A DNA stretch of 64,000 bases, from NCBI GenBank assembly GCA_014529385.2, contig CM043968.1, forward strand, positions 132,504,018 through 132,568,017, given 5' to 3'. Below, one piece after another: positions 34,321 through 46,439 of the stretch. The position numbers were made by a program, and so were the translations under genes. Each line of letters begins with the position of its first letter. The first letter of the stretch is position 1. This stretch comes from Adiantum capillus-veneris. Its lineage: Eukaryota > Streptophyta > Polypodiopsida > Polypodiales > Pteridaceae. The notes below the pieces were generated by a model that saw nothing but the letters and a program-made list of their open reading frames with translations, was not told where the DNA came from and searched no databases.

Positions 34321-35290
34321 TCAATTTGTAGCCATTGACTCTCTAGAATGTAATGTTCCCATTGGGCTTGGCATTGAATAATGAGGTCGACTGAAAGATT
34401 CAGTTACATGATTCCTCTCTCTTCCTGTTGCCATCGGGTCTGGCATGGCAGTTGTAGGTGCCGGTCTCAGTGGGCTTGGAGTGACATAATAATGGTGGAA
34501 TGGTCCCCCAAAGTACGTGTATCCTTCCAACTCCTTTTTATCGATTGGTGCATATCGTCTTCCATACTTGTCGTATGCGACAATCTTCGTTTCTGATCCC
34601 TCTGTGTAGGTAAAGACATAAAGTCTTTTCCGCTCTATCAACTCATCAACGTAGGGTTCCTCGCATCTATAATAGAGATCTTCCTCTCCATTATTATACT
34701 TGTATAACCCCACATAGATGTTGTCTGTGTTGATTCTCAAAGTTTCGTTTTCTCGTCTTAATCTAGCATTAGGGAAGCTCATTGTTGGTGCTTTCTCTTC
34801 GTGATCTTCATCTACTTTGGCTTTCGTGTCCATCAATCCCCACTTGTCCACAATGGGAATACCAAGTACATGATACCTTCATCGTCTAGCTGGTACCTAT
34901 CTCCGCTATAGCTCACAGGCACTAAGTCCTTGAAGTCACTTGGTCTATCTTCTATTTTCACATAGTAGCGGTCCATACCATCTTTGCAGATCTTGGCACC
35001 TGCTTGTTGTCATATTGATACTTGATGAACAATAGCTTCATTGTGGCCGAAGGGTTTGATGGTCCTGCTGCCATGTTTTCTCTTTTGTTTTACTTCAAGT
35101 ATCCTACGTGTTCTGTGAAAATCTTGTAAGATCTCTCTAAAGAAGTATCGAAAATACTTCCTTCAAGGATCGGCTCTAACGGTCGCACTACACTTTGGTT
35201 TACACTCTCCTCGGTTGATATAACACTCGCTTGTTCTCTTTGTCTTGGTTGGTTATTCTGGAGATATCTACCGAATCTCAAATTCATCAA
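34321..35290 (-). pseudogene. Gy-A Gag N-terminal extension
   Basis: Open segments at 35290-35090, about 35074-34870 and 34851-34321 precede the capsid in the right direction. The first opens MMNLRFGRYLQNNQPRQ, the second MAAGPSNPSATMKLLFIKY, the third has Tyr-rich text (GLYKYNNGEEDLYYRCEE). The third is in the same frame as the capsid. I do not recognise the fold. It may be the true Gag N-terminus or a separate small ORF before gag. Confidence 0.5.
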
Positions 35291-36690
35291 TCCCCCCAGA
35301 GGAATCTAACTTTTCAGTCTCGACAGTTTGTTTATCCCCCGTTTCTGTGATCAAAAGTGATCCAAACTGAATGATACTTGGTCAAATGGTTTGTTTTGTC
35401 AATTGGAAGATTTCTGTTATCTCAAGTGAAAATTTTGTATCAGATTTGCTCAAAAAGACATTATACGCGTATGATGTCTTTTTTTAGAGATTTTGGATAT
35501 TGTTGCTTTGCTCACTCCCAGTAGCACCCTTATGCTTTGTCCACTCACAAAATTCAATTTGAACTCTGTTTGTGCAAGTTATGGTCAGATTAGGCTTTTC
35601 TGGGCAATTTGCCGATTTTTGACTTACTTGGGGTCAAATGTGATCCAAATGACATGAAACTTGGAATACAAGCTCTAGACAACTAGTACAAAAGATCTGT
35701 GATAGCAAAATGTCAAAATTTGCCTAGAATTAGGTTGGAGACATCATACGCGTATGATGTCTTTTTGTCCAATTTTGGTCCAAACTTGATATTTCAGCTA
35801 GTCACTATATTTGCAACAAGGTTGTCAAGTCAAAATTCAAAAATCATATCAGCAAGTGCAAAAAGACATTATACGCGTATTATGTCTTTTTTCACAGATT
35901 TTGGATATTTTCAATTTTAAGCTTCTCCAAGTGTTTATCTTTGAGTTTCAAGTGTTTTTATCAAGTTTGAATGCAAAATTGAGCTCTGAATCAATTTTCC
36001 CTATTCTTTGCGTTTTTTTTTGCACTCTGACTTGGTCTTTTGAGTTTCTAGGGTTGTTAAAGACCTTGTTTTAAGTCGATCTTAGGGTATAACCCCCCTT
36101 CTGAACACTCTGGTAATGTCAAATTTTATGTTGTGGTCTCTGTTTAGCCCCTAAGACATCATTCGCGTATGATGTCTAAAGTTGCAAATTCCCAGTTTTT
36201 TGGCACAGAACTCTTCCAAGAGCTCTCTTAAGTGCTCAATAATACTCAATTTCACAGAAAATTTCTCTGAACTTTGTTTATGCAAGTTTCACTACCAAAT
36301 CAACGGTTTAGTGATCTAACATGCAAACAAACACATCAAGCAAATAAATCACTACGTAATAGCTCTAGATCAGGATCAAATCCAATCCTACCTAAGTTAC
36401 TTCTAATCATAAAATGGGTTTTTGCAATTGTGAGTATAAAGAGATTCACTGCCACACACAGACTAGCAAATACCTAGATCTCAACAACCACTCAACACCA
36501 ACAAAAATCAATCTAATCTAAACTAAAAAAAAATCATCAAACACAACAGACCCAAGAGTCTACAAGTTTCCTAGTACCTCTCAAAGATCCTCGGAGTCCA
36601 CCACTCCTAGACCTTTCTAACTAAAATATAAAAAGTAAATGAAACAATTCACCTCGTAGGATTAGTCTAAGGTCACCTACTTAGGGCTCT
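35291..36690 (-). other. Gy-A leader with palindromes
   Basis: This is the untranslated stretch between the primer site and the first Gag-like frame. Besides the palindrome array (separate entry) it is AT-rich, with short tandem-like text such as CAAGTTATGGTCA that recurs at 11510-11525. The loose similarity to 11400-12110 suggests the two regions are diverged copies. Confidence 0.65.
35461..36177. repeat. Palindrome array in the Gy-A leader
   Basis: Copies centred on CGCG lie at about 35467, 35750 (35739-35762, perfect over 24 nt), 35875 (one mismatched pair in a 30-nt inverted repeat) and 36165 (36154-36177, one mismatched pair). Distances are about 283, 125 and 290 bp, close to the 283, 135 and 284 bp seen upstream of the aORF. 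The core ACGCGT fits the VCGCGB box bound by plant CAMTA factors; that role is inference only. Confidence 0.87.
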
Positions 36691-36710
36691 TGTCCCCGGC
36701 AGCGGCGCTA
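36691..36710 (-). promoter_or_regulatory. Gy-A primer-binding site
   Basis: On the minus strand the site reads TAGCGCCGCTGCCGGGGACA, five bases after the LTR end. It resembles the Asp-tRNA primer site used by Athila and other plant Gypsy elements (TGGCGCCGTTGCCGGGGA), with two or three changes. Confidence 0.82.
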
Positions 36711-36715
36711 AACGT

Positions 36716-37667
36716 TGTGGCGGTTATGCTGCTAGCGGATGCTCTAATAGCGAGAACTCAACCAACAAACAAGAATGTCAGACGAGGACGAAGCTTGACC
36801 TGCAGGCGCATGGAAAAAAATAGGTGGGTGTCAAATCACCTACTCGACCTTCTAATGACAATCACTACCAAGGAAATCAAACCTAAGTTCTCAAATACGC
36901 AAATTAGTGAAATCCGTACTACGAAAAAATGCTATCCAAAACATGATCTAAATTCATCGAATCAGCCTCAAATTCAAAGGGGATTCTCTACACTAGGTAA
37001 GGACAATACCCTATGAATCTACAATACAATCTCAACCTGCAACAACCACTCTAGGTGGTAAACGCGTATGAAGACAGGCCAAAAAATATAGGTGACTGAA
37101 TCCCGACTCCAATGTACTAATGTGTAGCTCTACTCGCTGCGGTTCTATAGATATATGGCACGCTCAATTATGACACACATGTAGGGAGAAAACTCACATG
37201 GAAGCTCGTGGGAGCGCACCTCACGTAGAAGCCGAATGCGCGCACACTTGGTATCAGTGTGTAGCTCTCGCCGTTGCTAACCCAATGGCAATGTCACTTC
37301 TCCAATGGTGGCTCCGTATCTCGCGTAGCAAGAGGATAAGACTCTCTCTCTCTCTCTCACACTCTCTCTCAGACACAGTCACGGCGCTCAAAAACTCAAC
37401 TTTTGATTAATGATAAGTCTCTCTTAGGTTTACAAAAATTGGCTCTTATACCTCAGTCTTGGAGGTGTGAAAACATCTCTAATCTAATTACATAAGCAAG
37501 TGAAACTACTTGGGGAATACAAACTAGAAACTCAATTGAGTCCCGCTAATTACGATGAATAGGCTACGTGAAGAAAATGAAATGTCGGAAAGACATTTAT
37601 TACAATAAGTGTTTACAACAATATGAGTGTGAGCAAAAAATGTATAGGTGTGGTCCTCCGCTCAACA
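36716..37667 (-). repeat. Gy-A 5' LTR (right copy, 952 bp)
   Basis: Full-length partner of 7098-8034, with the same ends and a CT-run length difference near 37341. It lies directly upstream of the primer site on the minus strand. Confidence 0.9.
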
Positions 37668-38060
37668 GGGAACCGAGGTTGATGTGCACAAAATCGGTTG
37701 AGGCTAGCCTTGATGAGTTCGTAGTGCTGTGGGGAGCCCTTCACGTCACATGGACGACGCCTGGTTTGGCCTCGACAGCGATCGCTTGTTGGTGAATTTT
37801 CCCCTGTGTAGACTCGGTAGCCGCCATCTCTACGCTTTTGTTTTCTTTTCTCTCCACGGATTTTCACACGGGCATCCAAGTGGACTATGTGGCCACCATA
37901 GGGGTTCATCCCCATGCTGTAAGACACTTAACTCGGGCATGCCAAGGGCATCCAATACTCGCCTCTTGGCTTGGCCATTGGGCCATGAGCTGGAATCACC
38001 GCGAAGTTGTCATAGCAAACTGCATTCTCCTCAGATCGGACTGCATGCAACATGATTTTT
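37668..38060. other. GC-richer flank, possible first exon on the minus strand
   Basis: This stretch has higher GC than its surroundings. On the minus strand an ATG near 37832 opens MAATESTQGKIHQQAIAVEA and runs about 28 codons to a TGA. The composition recalls a plant coding exon start, but I cannot match it to a family or find a following exon. It could be a 5' exon of a host gene cut by the Gy-A insertion, or chance. Confidence 0.25.
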
Positions 38061-41000
38061 CATCAATAAATGCAATAATGTTCGCATGTGGCCATGCGAT
38101 TGTTTACAGAAGCATATGCGTAAAAACTTTTACACAAAAAGCCGAGAGTTTATTCTGGTGGAGTACTATAATATGAAGAAAGATAGCATGACTATCTTTA
38201 CGATCCATTTTTGCTCTTTAACTTACTCCAGATACATGCAAGGCATGTGTCTCGATTTTGAAGCACGATCTAGGTCATCTTGTTGATTGTACAATAGAAG
38301 ATATGGCTCCTAGGAATCTGCGACTGGCTTTTTGTACATATAGGCAAGGCCTACAACATGCAAGTATTGGCATGTAAGACAATGACAAAGGGAAAAAAAA
38401 TTGGATGCCAAGGGCGAACCTTCAACAATATCCGAACATCTCAAGGATCTGCGAATCAATACGTATTTTGGGTGGTTTTTCAAAGTGTTAGGCCAGTTTC
38501 TAAGGCAAAATTGACCAATAGCATGTTATGGAGATGCTCCAAGGGAGCTTTGCTCCATGGGATATACTCATGGTTTGACTAGAGCAAGGTTTCAGGCAGA
38601 GAAACATGATTGAGGCTGATCAACAAGTTGAGATTTCATGTTTTTCAGTTTTTTTTAGCTTTATGCTAATTTTGCACTACAATATGAGTTCTTAAAGGGA
38701 ATGCAGTAGTTCTTTAAAAGATTTGCACAATTTACTTCTTGTGCAAGGTAGCGGTGGCAATGCATGTCGATGCACTACAGGTTGATTCTTTGTTGATTGT
38801 TGATACAATTTTCATCATGCATGCATGGCATGTGGATTGTCTTATGAAGCTACGCTTCTTCAGAGTTCCTAAGAGGATCAAGGCTGCATACACATACTTA
38901 GTCATAGATTTTGATTAACATGTATCTGTTTGATTTTTCCTCTTCCTACTACTAAGAAGAGGCCGGAAGCAAGGCTTCAAGTTTCTAGAGCATGGCTCCT
39001 AGGCAGGTTTTCTGTCATTAATGCAATCAGACTATGACACGATCCACCCATTTTCGGCAAGCATGATCCGATATTTTATGGATAACAATAATCAAGCCAA
39101 GTAGGTACGAGATACATCTCTTGCAAGTATTTTAGTGTTTTTCAATATAGTGTCCAATTCAACAAGGTCGATTATCGGTGAATGCTCGACAAGGTCAAAT
39201 TTCTTTGGCTATGACATTGTAAATTGGCAAGAGTATTTGTTAGCTATGAGCACCAGAATTCCATGAGTACTTATGTGATGCAAGGATTCCCTTTTGACAT
39301 TTGGCATAGCGGTTTCCACAGTTTGGAATATGCTATTAGCATACGAACTTAGGGAAACTTGTCCAGATGTCTGCAGGTTCTTTACATCACAAGAGAGTGT
39401 ATATGACACATACACTAGCTCACTCAAGTAGTATATATGGCTATGAGCCGAATTCGAGCAAATTACCAAAAACCTGGATACAAGGTAAGTAAGTTTCAAG
39501 TTATGTTTTTTTTCTCTTTGTTTTACGTTTCACTTTGGAAAAGATCTCTCTGCTGTGAAAAGCAAAGTGCTTGGACAGACTCCATAAGAAGCCGTTGTAC
39601 AAAGCAAAGTTCTTTGCCTGACTTCATGTGAAGTAGGGCCGTTGTACAAAGCAAAGTGCTTTGCCTGACTTCATGTGAAGTAGGGATTCTCTTATATACC
39701 ATAGTCTTCTCGATTGATTTCAGATCAATCTTATTGGCGAATATCTTTGACACTACTTGGGTGTAAGCTCACAGTTTATGCAATGTTGCATTGTGATGTA
39801 TCTATGCTAGTGTGCTCGTGCAAGGAACATATACTAGAAGCTCACATGGTTGAGACTATCATTATAGCCAATGGCTTATTATTCTAGTTTTTGCTATGTA
39901 TGCATGTCATACTAGTATGATGGACAAACGACACTCATCATTGCGTACACTTCCGCTATAGCACTAGCTAGTCTATTAAGGACGAGCTCAGTTATTGATG
40001 TTTTCAAACATTTTGTGTTTATGTTTATTCACAGGCAAAGTACCATACATATGCACCCTTTTATAGCTACAATCACATACAAGGTAAGTGAGTCAAGATG
40101 TGACTTATGGTACCTCTCTCTCCGAGAGCATGGTACAAGTACATTGTTGTACGCTTATCGGATAAGCTATGATACAAACATGGTCTGCATTGGAGCATAT
40201 TCAAGGGGTATCAACACATTAGAATAAGGTATTTTCCTCAGTCCAACATTCTCTCTCTCTCTCACTCGCTCTCTCTTTCCAAATTCTCTGCAGGAAAGGT
40301 GGAACTACACATGATTTTATTGCAATCTTTCTATGTCAATATGGTAACAGGAAGGGTAAGAGCCAACACGAAGGGCTAAGAGGCATATATTGCCACCTAT
40401 TTGGAATGGCTAAGAGTCATCACTTTGTAATCCACCAGGGATTGCTTTCAAGATTGAAAAGTTCTATCCAAATGATTGCTCATCAATTTTAATGGACAAG
40501 CAAAAGTCTTGCCATAACTAATTTTTCGGGTTTTATTTTATACACACATTGGGTGTGAAGATCAACTTGAGTTTTTAAACATCTTAAACTCGTAAGGGCT
40601 TATCTATACCAAGGTGTATAGATGAAGCCAGCATTTCAGACAGCATGATTGTTCACATAAACCCAAGTTAATGGATTTTTGGCTCTAGAAAAGATCCATT
40701 TGTGAATACGATTCCAACTTAAATGGATCTCCTATTTTATATAGCACTAAAAGTGTCTGTACAGGTACAGTTTTGGGGTAAGATCCCACTCATGATTACT
40801 AAATCACTTATTAAGTGTTGATGGTCAATTCTTGGAACCTTCACATGGACTTTGTAGGTGGGAAATTTGGGCAAATGCCTTCCACTACGAATAAGTGAAC
40901 ACCATGTTCAATCTCAAGGTACCCATTTGATTTGGTTTGGTTTCTATGTTTTGTTTCCTTTTCCAAGTAGGATGCATAAAATTCTATGTTTTCATCCATT

Positions 41001-42685
41001 TTTGCCCATGAGCGAGATGACAAGGTCATGTAAGAACCAAGAAATTTGGGTTGTAGTGTCACAAACAAGTTTATGCATTATGTAGTTATGGACCCACTTG
41101 TAGGGTTTGATTTGGCTTACGTTGTCACATGGGGAACAACATGGTCTAGGGTCTCAAGGAGTTCGGTTTAGCCAGTGTGGAGCATAGATAATAAGGGTCT
41201 CTCTCATGCATGTTGCATGCGTGTTTACAGTTATCTCCACACCCAAGTACATCTCGTACTTGAAGGATGTTCTTTTTTCAGACGTTCTTACCTGAGCCAT
41301 ATTCTACATGAGTCTCTAGGATTGACACTGGTGCCACTACTTCAATTATGTGTCACAATGATGTCCCTAGGTGCTGGTCAAATCCGTTTTCTAGACCATT
41401 TTCAACACGTCGTATCAGGAACAATTTTGGCCAAAATTGTCGGATACGCAGAATGACTTGTTAAGGTTACAAGTGTGGCTAAACAACATTAACAAATGGT
41501 TGTTTATGCAAGGCTATGAGTTGTTAATGAAAAGGTTTTATTGTTAGTACCTAGAAGTGATTAATATTTCACCTTCTCTTATGGTTCAACCGTTTCAGCA
41601 AGGCTTGCAAATGATTGCAGTAGAAAGTGTTTAGTTTATTTTTAGAACTATTTACACACCTCTATAATGTGTGCTAGGAGCATCACATTTGCCATATGTC
41701 TTGGCAAGTATGATAATGGATATGCAGGTTCAGATCTATTTTTGCTAAATGCATGCACACTAGGTGTTATGCGCCCTAATGTTTAGCAAAGGCTGATTCG
41801 GAGCGGCATGCATATTCATCACATTAGTTGCTTATGAAGCATTTTTCACTCTATGTGCAGTATCTTTATGAGATTACTTTTTGATCTACCAATCACCAAT
41901 AGAGGTCATGGATCGGTTTGGATGCTTGTGAATCTTTCAAGTTAACCATGATGGTTATTCATAACATTGTTGATTCTCAGCAATGTTGTAAGGAACGGTG
42001 ATCCCTATTTACCAATCATTTTGGAAGATTTTCTGTAAACCGTGGGAAACTTACCTCAGTATTGTCAACATACAATGCAATAGGTAGATTTGGTAGATTA
42101 CAAAGTGTAATATGGTGCTAAAGGGTATGCAAAGTGCATACGTTAGCACCAAGCAATCCAATTATTAAGAATTTATTGCTCTTAGCTCTAGTTGGAGCTT
42201 CATGTATAATTGAAGTTCTCAACCTTGAATGATGATTATGGTGGGGTTGTTTACTGATATGAGAAAATAACAAGTCAAGGACTTAATCTTGGCTGATGAG
42301 TTATGTTAGCTAGTTACTTTCATGGACAATAAATTTTCTTGCTATAGGTATTGGCATAGACACTTGATCTGGATCCAAAGAAACTTTGGAGAGTCCCTTG
42401 TATCCGTTTCAAGTGTGCTCTTACTTGTGGGTCTTGCCACCATGAAAATTTGCACCCAAAGGAAGGTACTATTCTTTGGGAATCAACTTGTGTTGGACAT
42501 GGAAGGTACTATTCTTTAGGAGTGAACTTGTGTTGGAAAGGAGAAATTTTCTCTCTTCTAGCTTTAGAGACACTGACATACACATCTAGACGTGGACACA
42601 CAAACATACATGCACAAAGAAATAGAGTCTATACCATACTTGGTTCTCTCGTTGCTTAGATGGGTAGCCTTTGAGGAGTCGAATT
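38061..42685. other. AT-rich DNA without a recognisable gene
   Basis: Only short open frames with no family signal. It contains two small tandem duplications: about 47 bp twice at 39591-39684 (GCCGTTGTACAAAGCAAAG...) and about 40 bp twice at 42461-42540 (GGAAGGTACTATTCTTT...). A TC-rich run lies at 40251-40276. The rest looks like decayed repeat or intergenic DNA. Confidence 0.6.
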
Positions 42686-43197
42686 GTAAGGCATTACGAC
42701 GGATTAAGAAGTAAAGCGTTCATAATTAGCACATAGTTAACACTCACTATGCTATAGAGGGATGAACGCCAAATATAAAATGAAGGTTGCTAAAAATAGA
42801 TTGCTTTTGGAAATGTACAATGGGCTCTTGTATAGAAGAGCCATAAAATGACATACGGGTGGACTTCATAGGTAAGGTGGTAGAAATATCTCAGATACTA
42901 TTTCCACATAGGCTAATAGGGAACGCCAAATATACTATAGAGAGATGAACGCCAAATATAAAATGAAGGTTGCTAAAAATAGATTGCTTTTGGAAATGTA
43001 CAATGGGCTCTTGTATAGAAGAGCCATAAAATGACACACGGGTGGACTTCATAGGTAAGGTGGTAGAAATATCTGAGATACTATTTCCACATAGGCTATT
43101 AGGCTAGATATTGTGACACATAGGCTAATAGGGCTAAGAGGTGTTGCATATGCCATAGCTAAGAATGGATTGGGAAATAAGACATGCCCACCTAACA
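42686..43197 (-). repeat. LTR-D, 3' LTR of a minus-strand Copia-like element
   Basis: On the minus strand it starts TGTTAGGTGGGC and ends CCTTACA. It is preceded by the purine tract AAGGGGAGGAT (43198-43212 on the plus strand), a good PPT. Inside, a 183-bp segment is duplicated in tandem (42761-42943 and 42944 onward, GATGAACGCCAAATATAAAA). The right part matches in reverse the sequence at 44950-45169. No coding domain of the element is recognisable to its right. Confidence 0.65.
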
Positions 43198-43592
43198 ATC
43201 CTCCCCTTGGGCATGGACTACAATGAAGACAAGGTACAACAACCACTCAGGATGACAATCCATTCAAGATGACATTAAAATGACCTATCCGCCTCCTATC
43301 TGCCCATGATGACAATAATATAGTATCAACATAGGATTACAGACTATATCGACACAGGATGACAAACCTCCTCTTAAGCTGGAGAAGGTAAAACAATCTT
43401 CAAAGTATGTCATTGCGAAACACAAAGTTGTTTATGCTTCTTCATAAGGATCTTCTTTGTCGTTTCCATTAGCTATGCGTGCTGCTCTTCGCACTTTCTT
43501 TTGGGTGAGCACGTCCTATTATTCTTATCTATTGAATATGCAACACCTCTTAGCCCTATTAGCCTATGTGGCATAATATCTAGCCTAATAGC
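43098..43592. repeat. Inverted repeat, about 60-70 bp arms
   Basis: GGCTATTAGGCTAGATATTGTG...GGTGTTGCATATGCC at 43098-43158 recurs in reverse complement at 43522-43592 with few changes. The arms are about 365 bp apart and share part of LTR-D. It may be a piece of LTR copied in inverted orientation. Confidence 0.75.
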
Positions 43593-43699
43593 CTTGGAGG
43601 TGGTCTTGCTCCATTTGTCCTTTGTAGAAGCCTTGGTACGCCGTCTCCATAGTTGAATCACCACAAAGACAATGAGGGTTTTGTTGATCAAAAACCCCC

Positions 43700-44949
43700 A
43701 TTTTGCAGAGATTAAATATGGTTAGGTTGCTGATTTTTATGCATTAATCTTGAAAGGGTAGAATAAAATTGTAATATGGGAGTAATAGAGAGAGATATGG
43801 AGATGGTGGATGTAGGTAGAGCTTCAAAAGAGAGTATGGGTGTGAGAGGGAGGCTAATGGTGAAGAGGGTGAGAGAAAACCATGGGAGTTGCATGTTTGA
43901 GTAAGAAACAGAGAGAAATGAGTGTGTTTGCATGTGTGTGGAAGAAGGAAAGAAGGTGAGAGAAGAATATAGGCTACTTGTGAGAAAAGTGGACAGACTA
44001 GGGTCCACCAAAAAAATCCTATTTCACCGGTGGTAGCTCCAAAAAATTATCAATTTCTTTTGAGGTGATGATTCAGCTCTTGGTCTACATTTTGTTGTTT
44101 AATCACCACTTCAAATTTGGAGTAGAGATGGATTAAAAAAATCCCACCAAAATGCCTAGTTTTCTTCACAAAAGAGTCTTTAGTGGCCCCCCTTATGTTG
44201 AATTCGCATAAGGCTCCAAAGGAAAGCCCCTCCTTGCATGAGAGCATGACCTAATATATTTTTAGGGGTTTGAAAATATGGATGGTTGTGGATCATGCAT
44301 AAATATAATATATGGATATGATGGAAAAAAACAGGCTAGTATATATAAACAATTCATAGAATCTAGAATAGTGTGAACTATATACAAAAAAAATAAATGA
44401 AAATATAGGGAACCAAAGGAATATTTATTTACAAGAGGTAAGAAATAATACTGGTAGAAAATAAGAATTTAGTAAAGGCAATGTTGATGGTGAAAGGTAT
44501 TTTTGAGGTTATTCATTGGAGTTAATTCACACCAAAAATAAGAGAAGCTTGCATGAAATGATTTTTTACAGAATACATGGTAAGAAAGATCATGGTCTCA
44601 CCATTGTACGTAGCATAGTACTTAGGTAAATAACACACACCTAGGCATACATGTTTAAATAAATACACAAAATAATTATAGTTAAAAATCTCTATATTTA
44701 GGCTCCGTATACAATGAAATACTTATCCACAAAAGGGCCATAATATATTTTGGCTTTTATTTTTATTTATTTATTTTGGCTCAACTAGCTTAGTGACTAG
44801 CTAAGTGAGCGTTTTTAAGGAGATATACGAAAATTCCCCTACTTCACACATACCTATGTACAGTGAAAGGGTGAAGACAACCACAGTGAAAGGGTGATTT
44901 TGCTAGGGTGAGGTAGCTCACTATGGCAGTTACGGAGAGCCAAAAAACG
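43700..44949. other. Unassigned AT-rich stretch
   Basis: No gene seen. Open frames on the minus strand near 43712-44011 are low-complexity, Ser/Thr/Leu-rich and match no family. The block between the two inverted LTR-D copies may be internal sequence of a non-autonomous element. Confidence 0.45.
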
Positions 44950-45169
44950 GCTATCACTAACACCTCACCTATGACATCACCCCGTATGTCATTGTACGGC
45001 TCTTTTGTATAAGAGAACCATTGTACATTTCCAAAAGCAATCTATTTTTTTCAAGCTTTATTTTGTATTTTAATGTTTGCATATCTCATCCCTCTATAGC
45101 GTAGTGAGTGTTAAGTATGTACTAATTATGAACGCCTTGCTTCTTAATCCGTCGTCATGCCTTACAATT
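44950..45169 (+). repeat. LTR-D copy in plus orientation, end of a 5' LTR
   Basis: Reverse complement of part of 42686-42900, ending CATGCCTTACA. It is followed by a primer site, so it is the 3' end of a 5' LTR on the plus strand. Its left boundary is uncertain; the TGTTAGG start seen in the other copy is not found here. Confidence 0.6.
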
Positions 45170-45170
45170 G

Positions 45171-45184
45171 GTATCAGAGCATAA
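45171..45184 (+). promoter_or_regulatory. Primer-binding site of the plus-strand LTR-D element
   Basis: TTGGTATCAGAGCA lies one base after the LTR end CTTACA. TGGTATCAGAGC is the exact usual complement of the initiator-Met tRNA 3' end in plant Copia elements. Confidence 0.85.
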
Positions 45185-46439
45185 TGTAAGGCTCGTTTAT
45201 TTATTAAAGTATCCTATTGTAAATATTATATTATTAGTTGTATTTATTCTTAGATTGGGTAAGTGTCTCACTCAGCTCATGCTAAGTGGCATAGGGAGAC
45301 GAGTATTTGGAGGCAAGTTTCGCTCTTCATTTAATAAAAAAGGAGTGTTCTGAGAGCTTTCTTAAATAAACACTCAAGAAATTCGAATGTCAATTTTCTA
45401 ATCTCCTTGCTTGTGAAGCTTTTTTGTGGGCTCACTGCATCACTAAAGCTTCAAAAGCTTTCCATCAACAAGGCTTGCAAGTCATTTCTTTCCCCTCTTC
45501 ATGCCTGCCTTCTTCACGCGTTTAGGCATGAATCTCACGACCTCTCTTTATCTTGATAAATCTCAAGTCTTACATGCTTCATTTGAGCCTGAAGAACCCA
45601 CCATAAGTCTTCTAAAACTCAACCCAACAGGCCATCCCTCTGTGTTCTCACCAAAACAGATCAAGAGAGTTGACAACTTATGCTTGGGTGGACTTTTGCA
45701 TGCTCAACAGAACTACACACACAAGGGCTTTCTCGCTTGTTGGTCAACCTTGCACCAAGCAGACCATCATCATCTTTAACCTGTAGCAATGCTTTGGTAT
45801 TGTCTTTGTTGCTAAAACCCATAGTTGCCTTGCCCTCAACTCACTATCAAACCCACTCACCTTGCATATAGGCCCACTTGCCTTAACTAGGCATGGCTAT
45901 CATCATTTGCACTAAGCAACGACCCTCAGCTATGCACGCTAATCGACCTCAGCAAGTCAATTTTCTTTTGACTTGCAAAAATCTCGATGCCTCCTATTCA
46001 CATAAGGCCTAGAAAATTGATTATCATTTAACAATTCAAAACTTCTGTTTAGAGGTGGTTCACACAGTCAGCTTGAACGAGTTTTTATTATAAAAGTTTA
46101 TCATATTTGTGAGCTACTTAACAGAATAAAGTTCATGAATCTCTTTTATGGCTAGTAGCAATGTTGATTCGGATTAAAAAGCCAAAGAAGAAGATTCAAT
46201 CACCTCCATTGCATGAAAGAAAAGAGTTTCCAAGCTTTTTTAGAGAGAGTATGAAAAAGATCTTGAAGTGGCACTTGGGGTTGTGCATTTGTGCAACTCG
46301 CTTGCATTCTCATGCAGTGCACTGAAGAACATACTCTGCAAAATGAAGAAAATATTGAGTCAAAATTGGGTTGTTCTTTTGTGATAGTTGTAGATTGGGA
46401 TATACAAGCAGTCATTAGTAGTTGGGTGCTTTCTAAGTC
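45185..46439. other. Unassigned; leader or inserted DNA after the LTR-D primer site
   Basis: One open frame at 45501-45779 has no family signal. The distance of about 1.25 kb from primer site to the first Gag-like text is longer than usual for Copia, so a further insertion is possible. Confidence 0.4.

Larger units (their letters stand above)
7098..37667 (-). mobile_element. Gy-A, giant nested Ty3/Gypsy retrotransposon
   Basis: Two similar LTRs in the same orientation (7098-8034 and 36716-37667) bound the element. On the minus strand the right LTR is followed by an Asp-tRNA-like primer site, and the left LTR is preceded by a purine tract, which fixes the direction. The internal order is leader, gag, protease, RT, RNase H, integrase (35.3 to 27.3 kb), then after the nested insertions an additional long reading frame (11.2 to 8.1 kb). 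Without the insertions about 15.6 kb remain, so it was a very large element. The integrase C-terminus is missing at the 27263 junction. No 5-bp target duplication is visible (AGTGT on the left, GGGAA on the right). Confidence 0.85.

Noticed and set aside
43712-44011. Minus-strand open frame rich in Ser, Thr and Leu
   Set aside because: Low-complexity frame opposite a GA-rich run. It has no homology, splice signals or start context.
45501-45779. Open frame of 92 codons on the plus strand
   Set aside because: Length is within chance for the composition and I recognise no family. It lies in the presumed leader of an LTR-D element.
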